Part shown: positions 21,411 to 34,390 of the stretch, one piece after another
Position numbering within the stretch: position 1 is the first letter of the stretch
Layout: each line of letters starts with the position of its first letter
Source of the DNA: Cymbomonas tetramitiformis
Lineage: Eukaryota; Chlorophyta; Pyramimonadophyceae; Pyramimonadales; Pyramimonadaceae
Length of the DNA: 64,000 bases
Assembly (NCBI GenBank): GCA_001247695.2
Contig: LGRX02030346.1
Location: 22,096 to 86,095 of the forward strand
Reading direction: 5' to 3'
Program-made: the position numbers and the translations under genes
Notes under the pieces: generated by a model
Told to the model about the DNA's origin: nothing
The model's database searches: none
What the model saw: the letters and a program-made list of their open reading frames with translations, nothing else

Positions 21411-21661
21411 CACTGCCGAAGAGAACTGTGACCAGCCTCCAAAGAAGCACACCTTCTCCATTGCAACACCCACAGCTCGAGCACACGTCGTGGCACCCTT
21501 CCGGGTGCTGTGTGCAGAAAACAAAAGTGACCTCCTTCCGGAGGTCTGCAGTCCAGCTCGCTGAGAGCCAGACCAACCCAGTCATTTGCCACTGAAGCCT
21601 TGAAGTTCTTCGGGTCCTCGGGCGTACAGGCGACGTTCATGACAGTGTCACCACCTTTCAT
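21306..21661 (-). pseudogene. Tyrosine recombinase C-terminal relic (HSTRKG type)
   Basis: Minus-strand frames at 21661-21392 and 21524-21306 together look like the end of a tyrosine recombinase, with a frameshift near 21525. The second frame shows AHSTRKGATT (H-x-x-R box), GGWS (position of the second His, here Trp) and AVQYA with a candidate nucleophile Tyr, then a C-terminal tail ending GIQTQ. HS-x-RKG and GWS signatures are typical of recombinases in DIRS-like and other protist elements. It is unrelated in detail to the recombinase at 2664. No reverse transcriptase is seen nearby, so the parent element is unknown. Confidence 0.6.
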
Positions 21662-21900
21662 TCTCGGAGCTTTGCGGACTGCGTCTCATGTCACATAAAA
21701 ACCTGGCGACCACGTGACACTGAAACGAAATTGTGACCACGACGACCACGACAGCGACACACGGAAAAATCATTTTTGTGTATAATTCCTGTTCCAGCCC
21801 GTACAGGCGACGCGACGTTCATGACAGTGTCACCACCTTTCGTTCTGGGAGCTTTGCGGACTGCGTTTCATGTCGCATTTTCTGATATATAAACCTGGCG
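21622..21900. repeat. Imperfect tandem duplication, 176-bp offset
   Basis: GACGTTCATGACAGTGTCAC followed by CACCTTTC and GGAGCTTTGCGGACTGCGT occurs at 21632-21690 and again at 21808-21866. Confidence 0.75.
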
Positions 21901-21983
21901 ACCACGTACTGAAACGAAAGTGTGACGACGGACGACGACACATTAAACGCCGCATGGGCCCTCCGTCGGAGACGGGAGGGTAT

Positions 21984-22366
21984 AAAGTCCGAAGGCGATG
22001 AATTGGCGCTCGCGATGGAGCAGTTATACGCGACGCTGACGTCAGACATGATAGTATGCATTGATTATATATGCAGTGTCACGATAACCTCTAAAGGGAG
22101 GGGAGGGGGTAACCACGTAGGGGGCTCCCCCCGACCCCCCTTCCTGAATTATACTATTAACGGGGCTATGACAACATACCGTGTGTCACGTGTCACCGTG
22201 AGACAGAGAGAGAGGTTATGGGTTGTGTCTCCCCCACCTCCCTCCTCCCCTCCTCCCCACGTGGGGGGTGGGGGTGGACGTGGGGGGCTCCGCTCCCCCG
22301 CACTCTTTCCCGAATTAGATTATTAACGCTTGGTGAGTTGGGCTATGACAACATACAGTGTGTCAC
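21984..22366. repeat. Dispersed duplication, copy 1 (with 39847-40186)
   Basis: Shared stretch with AAAGTCCGAAGGCGATGAAT, GACGTCAGACATGATAGT and GGGGGCTCC motifs, and recurring ATTATTAACGC. No credible gene. Confidence 0.8.
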
Positions 22367-22370
22367 TGTG

Positions 22371-22497
22371 ACACGTTGGTTTCTCTCGCCTAAACCAATA
22401 GGAAACCGAATAGCTGGGCTTCACTTCCTTGCTCGTTTGCTGTTTTCTGGGTTTGCTTTTGAGATGTCATTTTGAATTTATATATGCTCTACAGCGG
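22371..22497. repeat. Empty-site paralogue of the foldback insertion
   Basis: It reads through TTTTGAATTTATATATGCTC with one copy of TTGAATTTA (22472-22480). The adjacent paralogous copy (22565-22672) is cut at the same point by the foldback element and resumes at 34395. Confidence 0.8.
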
Positions 22498-22680
22498 TAT
22501 GCTCTACCACGATGGGCTTTCGGCAGTGTCGAGTGTGCTGAAGTCTACAATGTCACTGCGTGTCACGATGGCTTCTCTATCGTAAACCAATAGGAAACCG
22601 AAATGATGGGCTTCCCTTCCTTGCTCGTTTGCTGTTTTCTGGGTTTGTTTTTGAGATGTTATTTTGAATTTAGGGATAAG

Positions 22681-22916
22681 TCTAGATTGGGTGTAGACAT
22701 TTCATTATAATTCAGATTGGGTGTAGGCACTTCATTTTAATCTAGATTGGGTGTAGGCACTTAATTTTAATCTAGATGGGGTGTAGGCACTTAATTTTAA
22801 TCCGTATTGGGTGTAGACATTTCATTTAATCCAGATTGGGTGTAGGCACTTCATTTTAATCTAGATGGGGTGTAGACATTTCATTTTAATCTAGATTGGG
22901 CGTAAACTTCATTTTA
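22681..22916 (+). repeat. Left terminal array of 30-bp units
   Basis: About eight units of the type TCTAGATTGGGTGTAGGCAC plus TTCATTTTAA, with small variations. Confidence 0.9.
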
Positions 22917-23069
22917 ACATACCTTGATGCCTGGAGGGCATTACATTTTACATCGATAATATTGCATGTGAACATTATTATGTGAATTCGGCCGTTGGAT
23001 ATCAACATCTGACCACAATGAACATATCTACCGGTTGGATTTGCGAAATAATGTTTTTTTTTAAGCATC

Positions 23070-23678
23070 TGTCAGGGTTATGACCGATGACACACGTGTC
23101 ATACATGCCATACATATCATACATGTCATACGTATCATACCTGTCAGACATGTCATACCATGTCATGTCATGTCGAGTCATGTCATATATTATAATGACA
23201 GACAGTCGTCAGTACGGTCGACTATGACTGTACATGTCATCGAGATGATAAGTCACATCATCTGTCATTTATTCAAGGAAAGACTTGAATGACACCTATC
23301 ATCGAGAGGCCGTATGTCGGACTCGAAGATGGCGAAGCAAGATACTATCTTGAAGTACCGAACGGTTCGGAGAAGAAATCATCTTCGCTTCTAGGATGTG
23401 CGGAACAAGCATGCGGGTATCATATGGCGAACGCATCATTCGTTCTGCCGATACCAGTCGTTCAACCAATGCCTCGGGTTCACAACCCAATAGCGGTGCC
23501 ATCTGTGAGATGGGAGGCATTCGGTATAGATGAGCTAGCGTTGTGCTAGAGCAGTATCTTCTGACGAAGTCTGCACTCATCACCCGCTCATAAGCTGTGC
23601 ACGCGTTACTGTTCAAATAACACTGCACTATCTTATTATATCATATATATCTTAAGGCTCGCGACAGCGTCCTTATCA
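23070..23678 (+). repeat. 5' LTR of the LARD
   Basis: Starts TGTCAGGGTTATGACC with a run of ATGTCATAC-type words and ends GCGTCCTTATCA. An 86-codon open frame (23289-23549) is also present in the partner LTR, but nothing shows it is a gene. Confidence 0.93.
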
Positions 23679-23679
23679 T

Positions 23680-23694
23680 TGGTATTCGATCGGT
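23680..23694 (+). promoter_or_regulatory. Primer-binding site of the LARD
   Basis: TGGTATTCGATCGG begins two bases after the 5' LTR. A TGG start is expected for pairing with a tRNA CCA end, a different priming mode from the Gag-only elements. Confidence 0.5.
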
Positions 23695-25177
23695 AAAGTG
23701 AGAAACGAGAACTCAAGTGTGAGTGCAGCGTAGATATCAATAATTTTGTGTATACAGGTTGCGGAGCGCAAAGCATATCTGGCGACGCAATCGAATAAGC
23801 ACGGATATCTGATATACTGCATATACTGATCGCTGCAAAAGCGAAGAGAGTGCGCGATGATAATCGTCGCATCTGCAGATCGTACACAGCAGCCAAGCGT
23901 CATCTACACTGCGCGAAAAGGTGTGCATGCGCCATACAAATGTACGGCGATCACATATGCGCGCAGAAGCGATTCGCAGCTGTAAGAAATGTATGTACGG
24001 CGATCACATATGCGCGCAAAAGCGATTCGCAGCTGTAAGAAATGTATGCGCGGCTATCATATGTACGCGCAGGAATGATTCGCAGCTGTAAGAATTACGC
24101 AGTATGAGATGCGGGCACGGAAAACATCAGCGGAATCATGATCCGCGCGCAAATTAGCACTCGTGTCATGTGCTAAGTATATGGCGACAATATGCGCTCT
24201 TTATCAACAGCGCGCACAATTGCAATAAATCACTTGCAGCGCACGACAATCATTTTGCAGTTTTATGATGACGATGTCAATATAGTTGCAATAATCATCT
24301 GCGCATCATATGCGCGCGTCACAATATCCTCTGCAAAATATGTGTATACTTGCAGGGATAATCATGAACGGACGCATGATGGCAATATTGCAGCATGCCA
24401 CACAATACTTTGATGACTGCTGAGATATTGCAATTTAGTCACTGTCAGATTTGTATACTTACTTGCAATCAAGAGTGTGAACTGCATGAATGCTGCGTAC
24501 ATCTACATGACGGATCATGAATACTTAGCAGCAATATAATAATGTGTGCAAGATTAGAGTGTGCGGAGATTGCAATGATTGCAGCACACACACATGCACA
24601 TATACTTGACTTGCAGTATACATCATCATGAAGTATATAATGAGTGCATGCAGCACATATGCATTACACTACATATACATTATATACTGAGTGACTGCAA
24701 CACTGTGAATTGTGCATGCATCACTAATACAGCTTGACCACGCTATCAGCTGTAATATATATTACCAGTTTGATCATGATAACAACTGGAATATTATTAT
24801 CATATCACAATACATTGTACATTGCACAAGGCATATTGCAGCGCATGTTAGCTATATTGGAATCATGTAAGTGTAAGGTGCCTGAAGGTAATCTCAACAC
24901 CATAATTAGCTCGTCATGCTCCGACGTAGGATTTGGGAAGAGCATGTACGTTCTATGGTGGATTACTGGACGGAATGCTCACCGGAACTACATGTAAAAT
25001 AAATCAAGCAACTCTTCATCGTAAATGAGAGTATGCCGGATTACAATAAATACTAATCTGATATATATATATCATGTTGGATTATTAGTACTTGGTATAC
25101 AGATCATCCTGCATGATGAATTATCTTGGTACATTGTAATACCATTATCACCTGTATACAAGTGTGTAGTAAAGTTC

Positions 25178-25199
25178 CACACACACACACACACACACC
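25178..25199. repeat. (AC)n microsatellite
   Basis: About 11 AC dinucleotides inside the LARD interior. Confidence 0.9.
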
Positions 25200-25628
25200 T
25201 ACATGTACTTATCAGCAAGTACCTGCACAATGCACACACCACTGACTATGGTATATATAATGACATTCACTGACTCAATAAGTGAAATGATCAACTATAA
25301 TATCAACTATGTGTATGATAATATAGATACCATCCAACAAACACATGTGCGTGTTGGATGTCAATGATGGCGATAGTTAAGGTAACAGGATAAAACTACA
25401 TGCTGAAGGGCTGGATGGAGAATATCTCCAGACCCGAAGGCAGTATACAGTGTTCACAATGCAGCTGGTAACTGCTGAACACTGTTCATACCTTTTCATT
25501 ATCGCTGGAGCAAGAACAACAACCTCAATGCATTTGTGACAATTGATTCAATAATGATCTGCACAAAAAGCATGTACCTACTCAGATCAGAACTTACATA
25601 TTGAACTGACTGACATAGGTTGTTGTGG

Positions 25629-25652
25629 ACACACACACACACACACACACAT
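25629..25652. repeat. (AC)n microsatellite
   Basis: About 12 AC dinucleotides inside the LARD interior. Confidence 0.9.
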
Positions 25653-26636
25653 CGTGTTGTGTTAAACTGCTTAGATTATTATCAAGCTGTGTCCTGATAT
25701 GTTTGGAATCTAGAGCTATCATTTTGATATGCTCTTAGTGCACAGCCATATGCCCAAACATATCATAGGTTGATAAGTTATCACTTAAGTGGTTAATCCG
25801 CTTATAGTTGGTACACCTATAAATCATCAGGAAGTGCATCAACTTCCATGGGTTTCAAATCAGTAAAACCCATATTTATGATCAACCACAGATGTTGACA
25901 ATCAGAGATATTCACTATTATGCCATGAAAATTATCATGTTCAAAAGTGAAGTAAGTTGCAGTACTTCTGTAGCTTGCAACTTCCACACACATCGAGATA
26001 TATTACTGTGGTAATATAATAAATGGCAAAAAAAGGTGCAAAATGGGTGAAAATCGTTGTCGATAAATTTCAAAATTGAAATTTCGACCTCATTTTATTT
26101 CAAATTATGATTTTATACCTATTAAGGTATCAGAAAAACATAATGACCATGGTCATATCTCGTGTAACACCCTAGATATTAGGTGTGTAATATATAGGGG
26201 TGTACATATTGGCTGTAACAAAATGCGTAAAAACTCCACACGCATGATTTCAAAATGAAAAACTCGGGTTGATTTTTTTCGCTGATCTGATTATTCAGCT
26301 ATCAATAAATATTCCCTGATTTATGCAGCACTTGTAACACCCTGTAACACCCTTAAAATCACGTGTGTGTGTCAGGGGTGTAACGTACCTCTAAAAAACC
26401 ACGTGACACACAGTGACAAATTAAATGCAGTTTTGCTTAAATATCTTTGCAAAATGTTTATACTGCTTTAATTCAACATATTTTAGGGTTACTGATGGCA
26501 AGTAACACCCTAAGATCACTGTGGGGGATAAGGGTCACTGTAACGTAACATACCCTAAATGCCACCTAAATAATAGGAAACACTTCGTGTTTGGCATATT
26601 TGTCATGCTGAAATCAGCACGGACATGACAATATTT

Positions 26637-26765
26637 CGGGCGACAACCCAAAAACTGCAGGGCTACAACCCAAAGACTGTAGGGCTGCAACCCTAAAACT
26701 GTATAAGCTGCTTCCTAAAAGGACTGCAAGCTATAAGCTATAAGCTATAAGCTATAAGCTATGAA
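26637..26765. repeat. GGGCTGCAACCC repeat cluster plus (CTATAAG)n
   Basis: Three imperfect 24-bp units of GGGCTACAACCCAAAGACTG type are followed by about five CTATAAG heptamers. Confidence 0.75.
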
Positions 26766-28381
26766 GTATATAGGCAACTGACTGCCTATGCGTTCACACT
26801 TCCTCGGGGGGGGAAGAAGGTGGATAGGATTACACACATATCCATTTTATATTCCGATCTGGCGATTTCTGATGGATTGCTTTTGATAAAACCACTGCAT
26901 CCACAAGTAACGTTGAAATCTGTACAACGTTAAATCCACCATCACTAACAAAGTGTAAAATCGGATGGAAAACTACATCCCAATGACTATAAGTTGACTC
27001 TTGCTCAGCATTTACATCCTCGAGTAAGTTCGGAATGCTGAACTATATACATAACATATAACCTGATACCATGCTTAATTGCATATCCTGGATCAGAAGA
27101 TGATAATTATATAATGTATATATATACATCCCACCTGATACACTTTGGCACTATAGCCGTACATAAGAGTGGGAAGGACAAGTGCATCGCTGTAAGACTG
27201 GTTGATATAGTCCCAGTGCTGAAGGCAGAATATGGCACCCGAATAACAGCTGATAACTGTTGGTGACCACCATGCAAAACCTTCCAAGCGTAACTCCTTT
27301 GTCCTAAGATGCAAGTGAATTGTTCATAATATGTTGACATCACGCACATAAAAGCATTCTGATAAAAACCCTATATATCCATGCGAGTTGTCATTACTAC
27401 AAATGACATGGGTTTCGAATCGTCGAAATGAGTATAACTCCGATGAATTCATTAGTACATAATAGCTGTTGAGATCATTCTCCCGGCTGGATTGCAATCA
27501 TTTACAATCCCTGTACATTCCGGTGACAAAATATTGCACTGGACTGATCATCACATTTGGTATAACCTGTGATATATAAATCATCAGAAAAAGCATTGCA
27601 ATCAGTACAATGCTGTCTAAACTCACAAAGATGAGTAATAGATTTTCTCAGATGTAATAAATTGAGGCACAATGTGACCTACGCTAAAATCGCGTATGCT
27701 CGGGCACTGTATTGTGACCTGCGCTAAGATCGCGTATGCATGGACAATATGACTCGTGCCAATGACGTGGACATATTTTATGACTGCCACGACATCACAT
27801 CTGAAATCAATAAATCACTCAGAGAGAAGGTGTTGACATCAGTATAGCACCATTATACATATAGTCACGAGGATTTTAAAGAAGACACAGTCTCTCCGAT
27901 ATTGACAAACATGGTACACATATTACCATGCTCTCTGATCATATATTGACATCCCACAGCATACGATGATGGTAATAGCAAACCACTTCGCCGCTGGAGG
28001 GTAGTGTTGTATTTTATACAGCACATGCATGGGCACTATATGACCCACGCTGATGACGTGAATTCGGGCTGCATCCCAAAGACTGCATGCGCCTTTGGTG
28101 CAATGGGCTGCAACCCGAGAACTGCTATCCAGCTTCATAGAAAGCTTCCACGTCATCACATAGAGGTCGGACCTCTGTTGTATTTAAACGGCGCTTGACA
28201 ACCGCCTAGCAATACACTTCCTTGAGGGGGGAAGATGATAAGCTAAAAATACAACTAAAAACCAAATAAATAATAAAGACAAATAATAAAACAAAGTAAG
28301 TTGCATCATTGTTTTTGTTTTAATAATCGTGACTATATACAGTCAAACCATGCAGAACTCCATGAAGTTGACACATATATG

Positions 28382-28772
28382 ACCACTTCCGCGACTCTGA
28401 TGGGATGGATTGGCTGTTTTTTGTACCCACCCATATGGAGCACGATTCCCATGGTTTAGCATTTTGGAGAACCAATTTTCATGTTGAGAATTCGTTATTT
28501 GATGCCCCCGTGTGTCCGTTGTGTGTGATTTTAAGCTTAATAGGGAATTTTAGGTCGAAAATCGAGTAAAATGCCCAATATATGCAATTTCAGCGATTTG
28601 GATCATTGCAAAGTTACAAATCTAACACCATAATGGGGCGTGTTGACGACATTTTCCCGTTCCATAAACTAAACTAATGCGATTGCACTTTTTATCGCAA
28701 GTTTACCGTAACTCTCACGATATCTACAAAATTCCCAGTACAAATCCATCCCAACTGAGTCGTGGAAGTGGT
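28382..28772. mobile_element. 391-bp MITE inside the LARD
   Basis: Inverted ends ACCACTTCCGCGACTC and ACCACTTCCACGACTC (extending to GGGATGGATT with few mismatches) are flanked by TATATG on both sides (28376-28381, 28773-28778). There is no coding capacity. Superfamily uncertain. Confidence 0.75.
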
Positions 28773-31700
28773 TATATGTATCAAACATTTCTAAGGTAAT
28801 CAGCCATGACATACATATGAGCTTGATTTTGAAGACCTAGACATTGTATACATCTGGTCTAGCATGTATCCAGACTAGAATTGTATATTGACACGGTGCA
28901 AGCACTATAGCCTCTGCCACCGATGATCATTGAAAAGGGCAACCATTCTTGATATTACATACATATCATCTGATTGGATCATTAAAGGTGTCAAGATTAC
29001 TCAATGCAATATGCAGGCTACGGCCTGAGTACAACACCTAGAAAGGTCAAAAGCCACTGAGCTGACCAATGCAGCATAAATGCTAGCTGCCTTTGAAGGC
29101 TTCATAATAAGTCTATTGCCCTTATGTCTTGAAATGTATCCGTGTATTGGCATCTGTTTGAGGTAATCATGCCTACTGAATGAGCCATACCAACCATCTT
29201 GTTTTCATGGATCATTACATATCTGATCATACCGCCATTGAACAAAGCCTATGCAGTGAGATTATTATATCACAAGGCATTTCAGTGGTACGCATCAAAC
29301 AATTGCATTGCAGCAAAGATCATCAGCTCTTCATCATACCTAAAGGTTGAGTTGTTGTCAAAAGTATTGATTCATCAGACACCATATCTCAAAGGTCTAT
29401 TCATCATGGAGGACAGAATCTGTGCAATCATGGCTATTCAGCCTCCAACATAGCTAACATAGCTATCCAGCTTATGACCCAACCGTTGGTAAGCGGCCTC
29501 TACGCCATATGGCTAAAGATGGCAAGCAATCTCTTCGGTCATTCTTGGGCATAGAGCAATCAAGCACAGCCAATTCAGGATGTTTTTCCCGAGATTCTCC
29601 AAGAGTTACTCATGTTTTCCATGTGTCATATGAAAACAGGCAATATACCGCCCTATGATGGGAGTCATCTCCTTCAGCGAGGGGAAGTGGTTATGCTGTA
29701 AAGTTGATCAATCTGATCATCACAAAAGTGACAGATTTGAGAAAATCGATTGAAACTTGTATTGAAATAAATTCCTTACAATAAGGTATTGCACCTAAAG
29801 ACAAGGTATTGCACCTAAGGGAATAAAGGTTTCATCGTCTGAAATAGGAAAAGAGTTTTACATTGACTCTAGTTCCTGAATTCAGAATCGCATAGAAAAT
29901 ATGTTCTATCCTGTGCATATAGAAAGTACATTAGATTCAGATTCTGAGCATACAAATGGACTTGAATGCACTCGGGTTTGTACCGAGTTGCAATTGTCCA
30001 AAGTTTTATTCTGACATCACTATTTATTTGTGGAATAGCATACAATGGTATAAACCATCCACATATAGATCGATTGACATCATATTTGTGGTTTCATATC
30101 ATTTTGGCACATAAGACACGCATGCTTCATTGAGGAATTATGACTCTCTGAAAGCTCATTCTGGAATGTTTAGAAAATTGTTGCCTCGACCATTAGGCCA
30201 CGAAGTCTTGAGAAAGCCATGACGGAACTTGAACCCGCAATCTGCAGATGGTTTCCAAGCGTAGTTCATCCTCATTCTGGAAAGTGACGGAAACTTTATA
30301 GTCATCAACAAGTCACAATTCTATCGGATTGAAATGACACATTCATCATTCATACTTCTTTACCATAACAAGTCTCTGAATAGTGTTTGCCCAAAAATAA
30401 AATGGGCACCATTGAGATAAGTGATGATGTACTGAAGAAGATACACATATCACTAGGCAATGCCATGTTCTAGTCATAATAAAATGACATTCCAGCCATT
30501 CATCAAGTACGAAAATGCAGCTTGTACTAAGTTGTTGTCATTACAGACACTTCTTGATTGACTCTCCATTAGCTTCGATACCAAAGTCAACTTCGGTACC
30601 ATCACTGATTTCATTGTTCATTATGACAATCATTATCCAGAACATTGTCTAAGTTGGGCACACTATAGTGACCCTGAACTGACAATGTATGTGGGCTGCA
30701 ACCCAAAAACTGCATATTAATTCATAGTGAATTGACAATGGACATTTGACATCATCTGGCATTTGCCACATTCAACAACGTCAGGCATATTGCCGGTATG
30801 ACGTAGAGAGAATCGGTGTTCATATTGACATTGTTACCTCGAAAGCATTCGATAAGTAATCTCAGTCTGATTACTGAGACCATTTTCACATAACATAATG
30901 ATTGAATAGCATTCTCCATCACCATCTGATTGGTTTGATACACCTCTTTTAAAAGGGAGAGGAAGGAGTATAGATTCATTCATTCTTCATACAGCTGCTT
31001 GCCACATATTGATTTACATCATTGTGATTTTGCTTGGAAGATTAAAAATCTTATCAAAAGTTCCAGCATCTATATATAGCAGTCATAAAGTTGATGGCAC
31101 GGTACATCATGCCGATTGAAGCATCAAATGAAGTCTTATTTGACTTACTGACACATGAAGTTCATTATGAAGAAATCATAGATGCATATTTCTCCGGCTC
31201 TAGCATATTATATGAAGGGCACTGACATAGGAGAACGATGGTTTTTCAAATGTGAATAAGCTATATTGTAAGCTTACGACCATAACTTTGACGTCAACAG
31301 CCTAAGATGCTGATTGTCGAAATTCAAGAGTTGAAGGATTCGTTGAATCAACCTTGGTAACATGTGGTTTGATTGATGAATTGTTGATCCATGGTTTCTC
31401 CCCAAATCTAGAGAAGCTGGCACACAAGTTGTTGCCAATGTCTTAAGGAAAGCATCTGAGCAAAGGATTGCCAGTTGTGCCACCAGGCATCGAATTCCAT
31501 AACAGCAAAGCCGAGTGAGAGAGATCCGCCACTCTAGCTATTTGCCTGTCATTCCTTCCAGGTTCATGACAGGAGACAATTCATCAAAGTCATACACCAA
31601 TGCATAAGTCACATGCATGGTTGCACAATTTGTATCCGAATGCAACCCCATCGAGGTTAAGCATCTAGACAGCAACTCTGGCCAACAAAAAGCCTTCCTG

Positions 31701-32127
31701 TCTTCGGGTATCTTGAGGATTCCCATTTCCAGCTCCATCATGGTCAAGGAAGCATCATGCCTGTGCCTCACCGAGACGCTGCTTCTCAAAGGCCGCTCAC
31801 TTGAGGCGAGCCTTATGAGATAATGACCTTTGGCCTGTGGGGCGTCAACCCCTTATCAAATCCTGAACACTTGTTAACGACCTGGATAAATTTGTCATGA
31901 TGCAACTTAAGTGGGATTATAAGTTCCACATAATCATATTGTCTACGTATGCTGAAGGCATAACTGCCGCATATGGTTACAATAGGTCGCAGCTTCTATA
32001 ACATTGTGGCTTATGAGTCAAAAGCTGATAGCCGATGACTTTTGCCAATAATTGCCGACCAAATAATAATCAGGCCGTGGAAACATGTACCCAAGGGTTT
32101 TCGTCGATCGGTCGTATATATATCAGG

Positions 32128-32225
32128 GCTGCATCCCAAGAACTGCAGGGCTGCATCCCAAGAACTGCAGGGCTGCATCCCAAAAACTGCAGGGCTGCAT
32201 CCCGAGAACTGCAGGGTTACATCCC
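32128..32225. repeat. 24-bp minisatellite GGGCTGCATCCCAAGAACTGCA
   Basis: About four head-to-tail units. Single or few copies of the same word recur at about 26640, 28066, 28110, 30690 and 33027, all within the LARD. Confidence 0.85.
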
Positions 32226-33225
32226 TAACATTTTTACCCTGCATCAAATTGATATGACAGGAGCAGGAATTGATCCTTCCTTGCCAAGGTGTAGTGAGCC
32301 TTGTATAAATCATACCCTTACACAGATACGCATATGCGGGTACCAATATCTGTGAAAAACTGCTAATGCTACCTTTGCCAAGACCGTGGTTTGTCATCGG
32401 ATCCTATGGCCAGTCATCCGAAGCTACCGGAGACATCGACTGAGGTAGACGGAGTTGTGATCCTGAGTTATGCCTGACACACATAACTAAAACAAATTTC
32501 ACATTAGTACGTGGCGAATCCACTCTCACTCATCGCGACAGATGTTCGTCAAAGCGTGCGTACTGGACCAATAATTGAGGAGTTGAGCAGACCGGGTAAA
32601 GGATTATAAGTCCAATCCCGTTAAGCAGGGCCACTCCGTTTGCATTAAAACAAGCCCCCGGTGAAATAACTCCGGAAACATCCAAAGGGCTCCCCATGAC
32701 CGCCTGTGAACCTCCAAAGTAGCTTCAGGAGGGGAGGAAGGGTTGGGTGCACAATATATAATAACTGTGGAAACGAACAGCAAACGATCAGTTATATATA
32801 TAAGGCCGAGTATCGTGCGATTATAAATCGTTAAATCGTGGGATCATCGTTCGCAAAAGCGACGACGGCTAGCGCAAATAATCCGTAACGTAAACCTCGG
32901 ATACCTTGAATCGTCACTCTGAAACACGATGCGTGTGGATCAATCAGTAATCCAGCGTCAATCTGTATCACGAAACGCAATTCATTGAACCTTGAATCGT
33001 CACTCTGCAATACGATACGCAATTCATGGGGGCTACATCCTAAGAACTGTAAGGCTATTGCCTAAGGTGAGGGACTAAAGTGGACTCAGTTCCCCCCAAT
33101 ATCCTAAAAACACCATGAGGGACGCCTCAAATCGGTGTAAGAAGACTGGTACCAGCAGAAGCAACAACAACAAAGACATCAAAGACATATACAAAGGTAT
33201 GCCCGTTGTGAGGTCACAACTCTTT

Positions 33226-33239
33226 TAAGAGGGGAGATC
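33226..33239 (+). promoter_or_regulatory. Polypurine tract of the LARD
   Basis: AAGAGGGGAGATC directly precedes the 3' LTR. Confidence 0.6.
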
Positions 33240-33836
33240 TGTCAGGGTTATGACCGATGACACATGTGTCATACATGTCATACATGTCATACGTGTCATA
33301 CCTGTCAGACATGTCATACCATGTCATGTCATGTCGAGTCATGTCATATATTATAATGACAGACAGTCGTCAGTACTGGTCGACTATGTACATGTCATCG
33401 AGATGATAAGTCACATCATCTGTCATTTATTCAAGGAAAGACTTGAATGACACCTGTCATCGAGAGGCCGTATGTCGGACTCGAAGATGACGAAGCAAGA
33501 TACTATCTTGAAGTACCGAACGGTTCGGAGAAGAAATCATCTTCGCTTCTAGCATGTGCGGAACAAGCATGCGGGTATCATATGGCGAACGCATCATTCG
33601 TTCTGCCGATACCAGTCGTTCAACCAATGCCTCGGGTTCACAACCCAATAGCGGTACCATCTGTGAGATGGGAGGCATTCGGTATAGATGAGCTAGCGTT
33701 GTGCTAGAGCAGTATCTTCTGACGAAGTCTGCACTCATCACCCGCTCATAAGCTGTGCACGTGTTACTGTTCAAATAACACTGCACTATCTTATTATATC
33801 ATATATATCTCAAGGCTCGCGACAGCGTCCTTATCA
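33240..33836 (+). repeat. 3' LTR of the LARD
   Basis: Partner of 23070-23678, differing by scattered substitutions and small indels in the ATGTCATAC run. Confidence 0.93.
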
Positions 33837-33841
33837 GCATC

Positions 33842-34145
33842 AAACAACAAAAACCATCGATTACGAACACTTTTTTATTAGTCGCCGCATACAAAAACAT
33901 TATTTCACAATTTCAACCGTAAGATATGTTCATTGTGGTTAGATGTCGATATCTACCGGTTGAATTTGCGAAATGATGTTTTGTTTTGCAACAAATAACA
34001 ACAAACATCGATTCCGAACAGTTTTTCGCTAGTAATCGCATACAAAAACATTATTTCGCAAATTCAACCGTTAGATATGTTCATTGTGGTTGGATGTTGA
34101 TATCTACCGGTTGAATTTGCGAAATGATGTTTTTTTTTTTTGCAA
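33842..34145. repeat. Tandem palindromic units inside the foldback element
   Basis: Two units of about 150 bp, each with inverted arms CATTATTTCGCAAATTCAAC and its complement around GTTCATTGTGGTT. Part of a third copy is left of the LARD (22985-23060). Confidence 0.8.
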
Positions 34146-34169
34146 CAAATAACAAAAGAAATTGCGTCC

Positions 34170-34390
34170 CGTACCCCCTATACCCGTGTCTACACCCAAT
34201 GGCACATTAAAATGAAGTGTCTACACCCAATCTAGACCAAAATGAAGTGCCTACACCCAATCTAGATTAAGAATGAAGTGCCTACACCCAATCTAGATTA
34301 GATGAAGTGCCTACACCCAATCTAGATTAAAATGAAGTGCCTACACCCAATCTGGATTATAATGAAATGTCTACACCCAATCTAGACTTA
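34170..34390 (-). repeat. Right terminal array of 30-bp units
   Basis: About seven units of GTGCCTACACCCAATCTAGA plus TTAAAATGAA, the reverse complement of the left array. Confidence 0.9.

Larger units (their letters stand above)
23070..33836 (+). mobile_element. LARD-type LTR retrotransposon, no coding capacity
   Basis: LTRs of 609 bp (23070-23678) and 597 bp (33240-33836), TG...CA, TSD GCATC (23065-23069 and 33837-33841). A primer-site-like TGGTATTCGATCGG lies at 23680 and a polypurine tract AAGAGGGGAGATC at 33228-33239. The 9.56-kb AT-rich interior has no frame above about 128 codons and no retroviral motif. Length and lack of genes fit a large retrotransposon derivative mobilised in trans. 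Confidence 0.9.

Noticed and set aside
22681..22916. CRISPR-like array of 30-bp units
   Set aside because: No unique spacers; mirrored at 34170-34390 as the inverted terminal array of a foldback element.
23289..23549. 86-codon frame conserved in both LARD LTRs
   Set aside because: Conserved only because LTRs are copies; no motif, and the antisense strand is equally open.
32128..32225. CRISPR-like array
   Set aside because: Head-to-tail repeats without spacers; a minisatellite in a eukaryotic retroelement.
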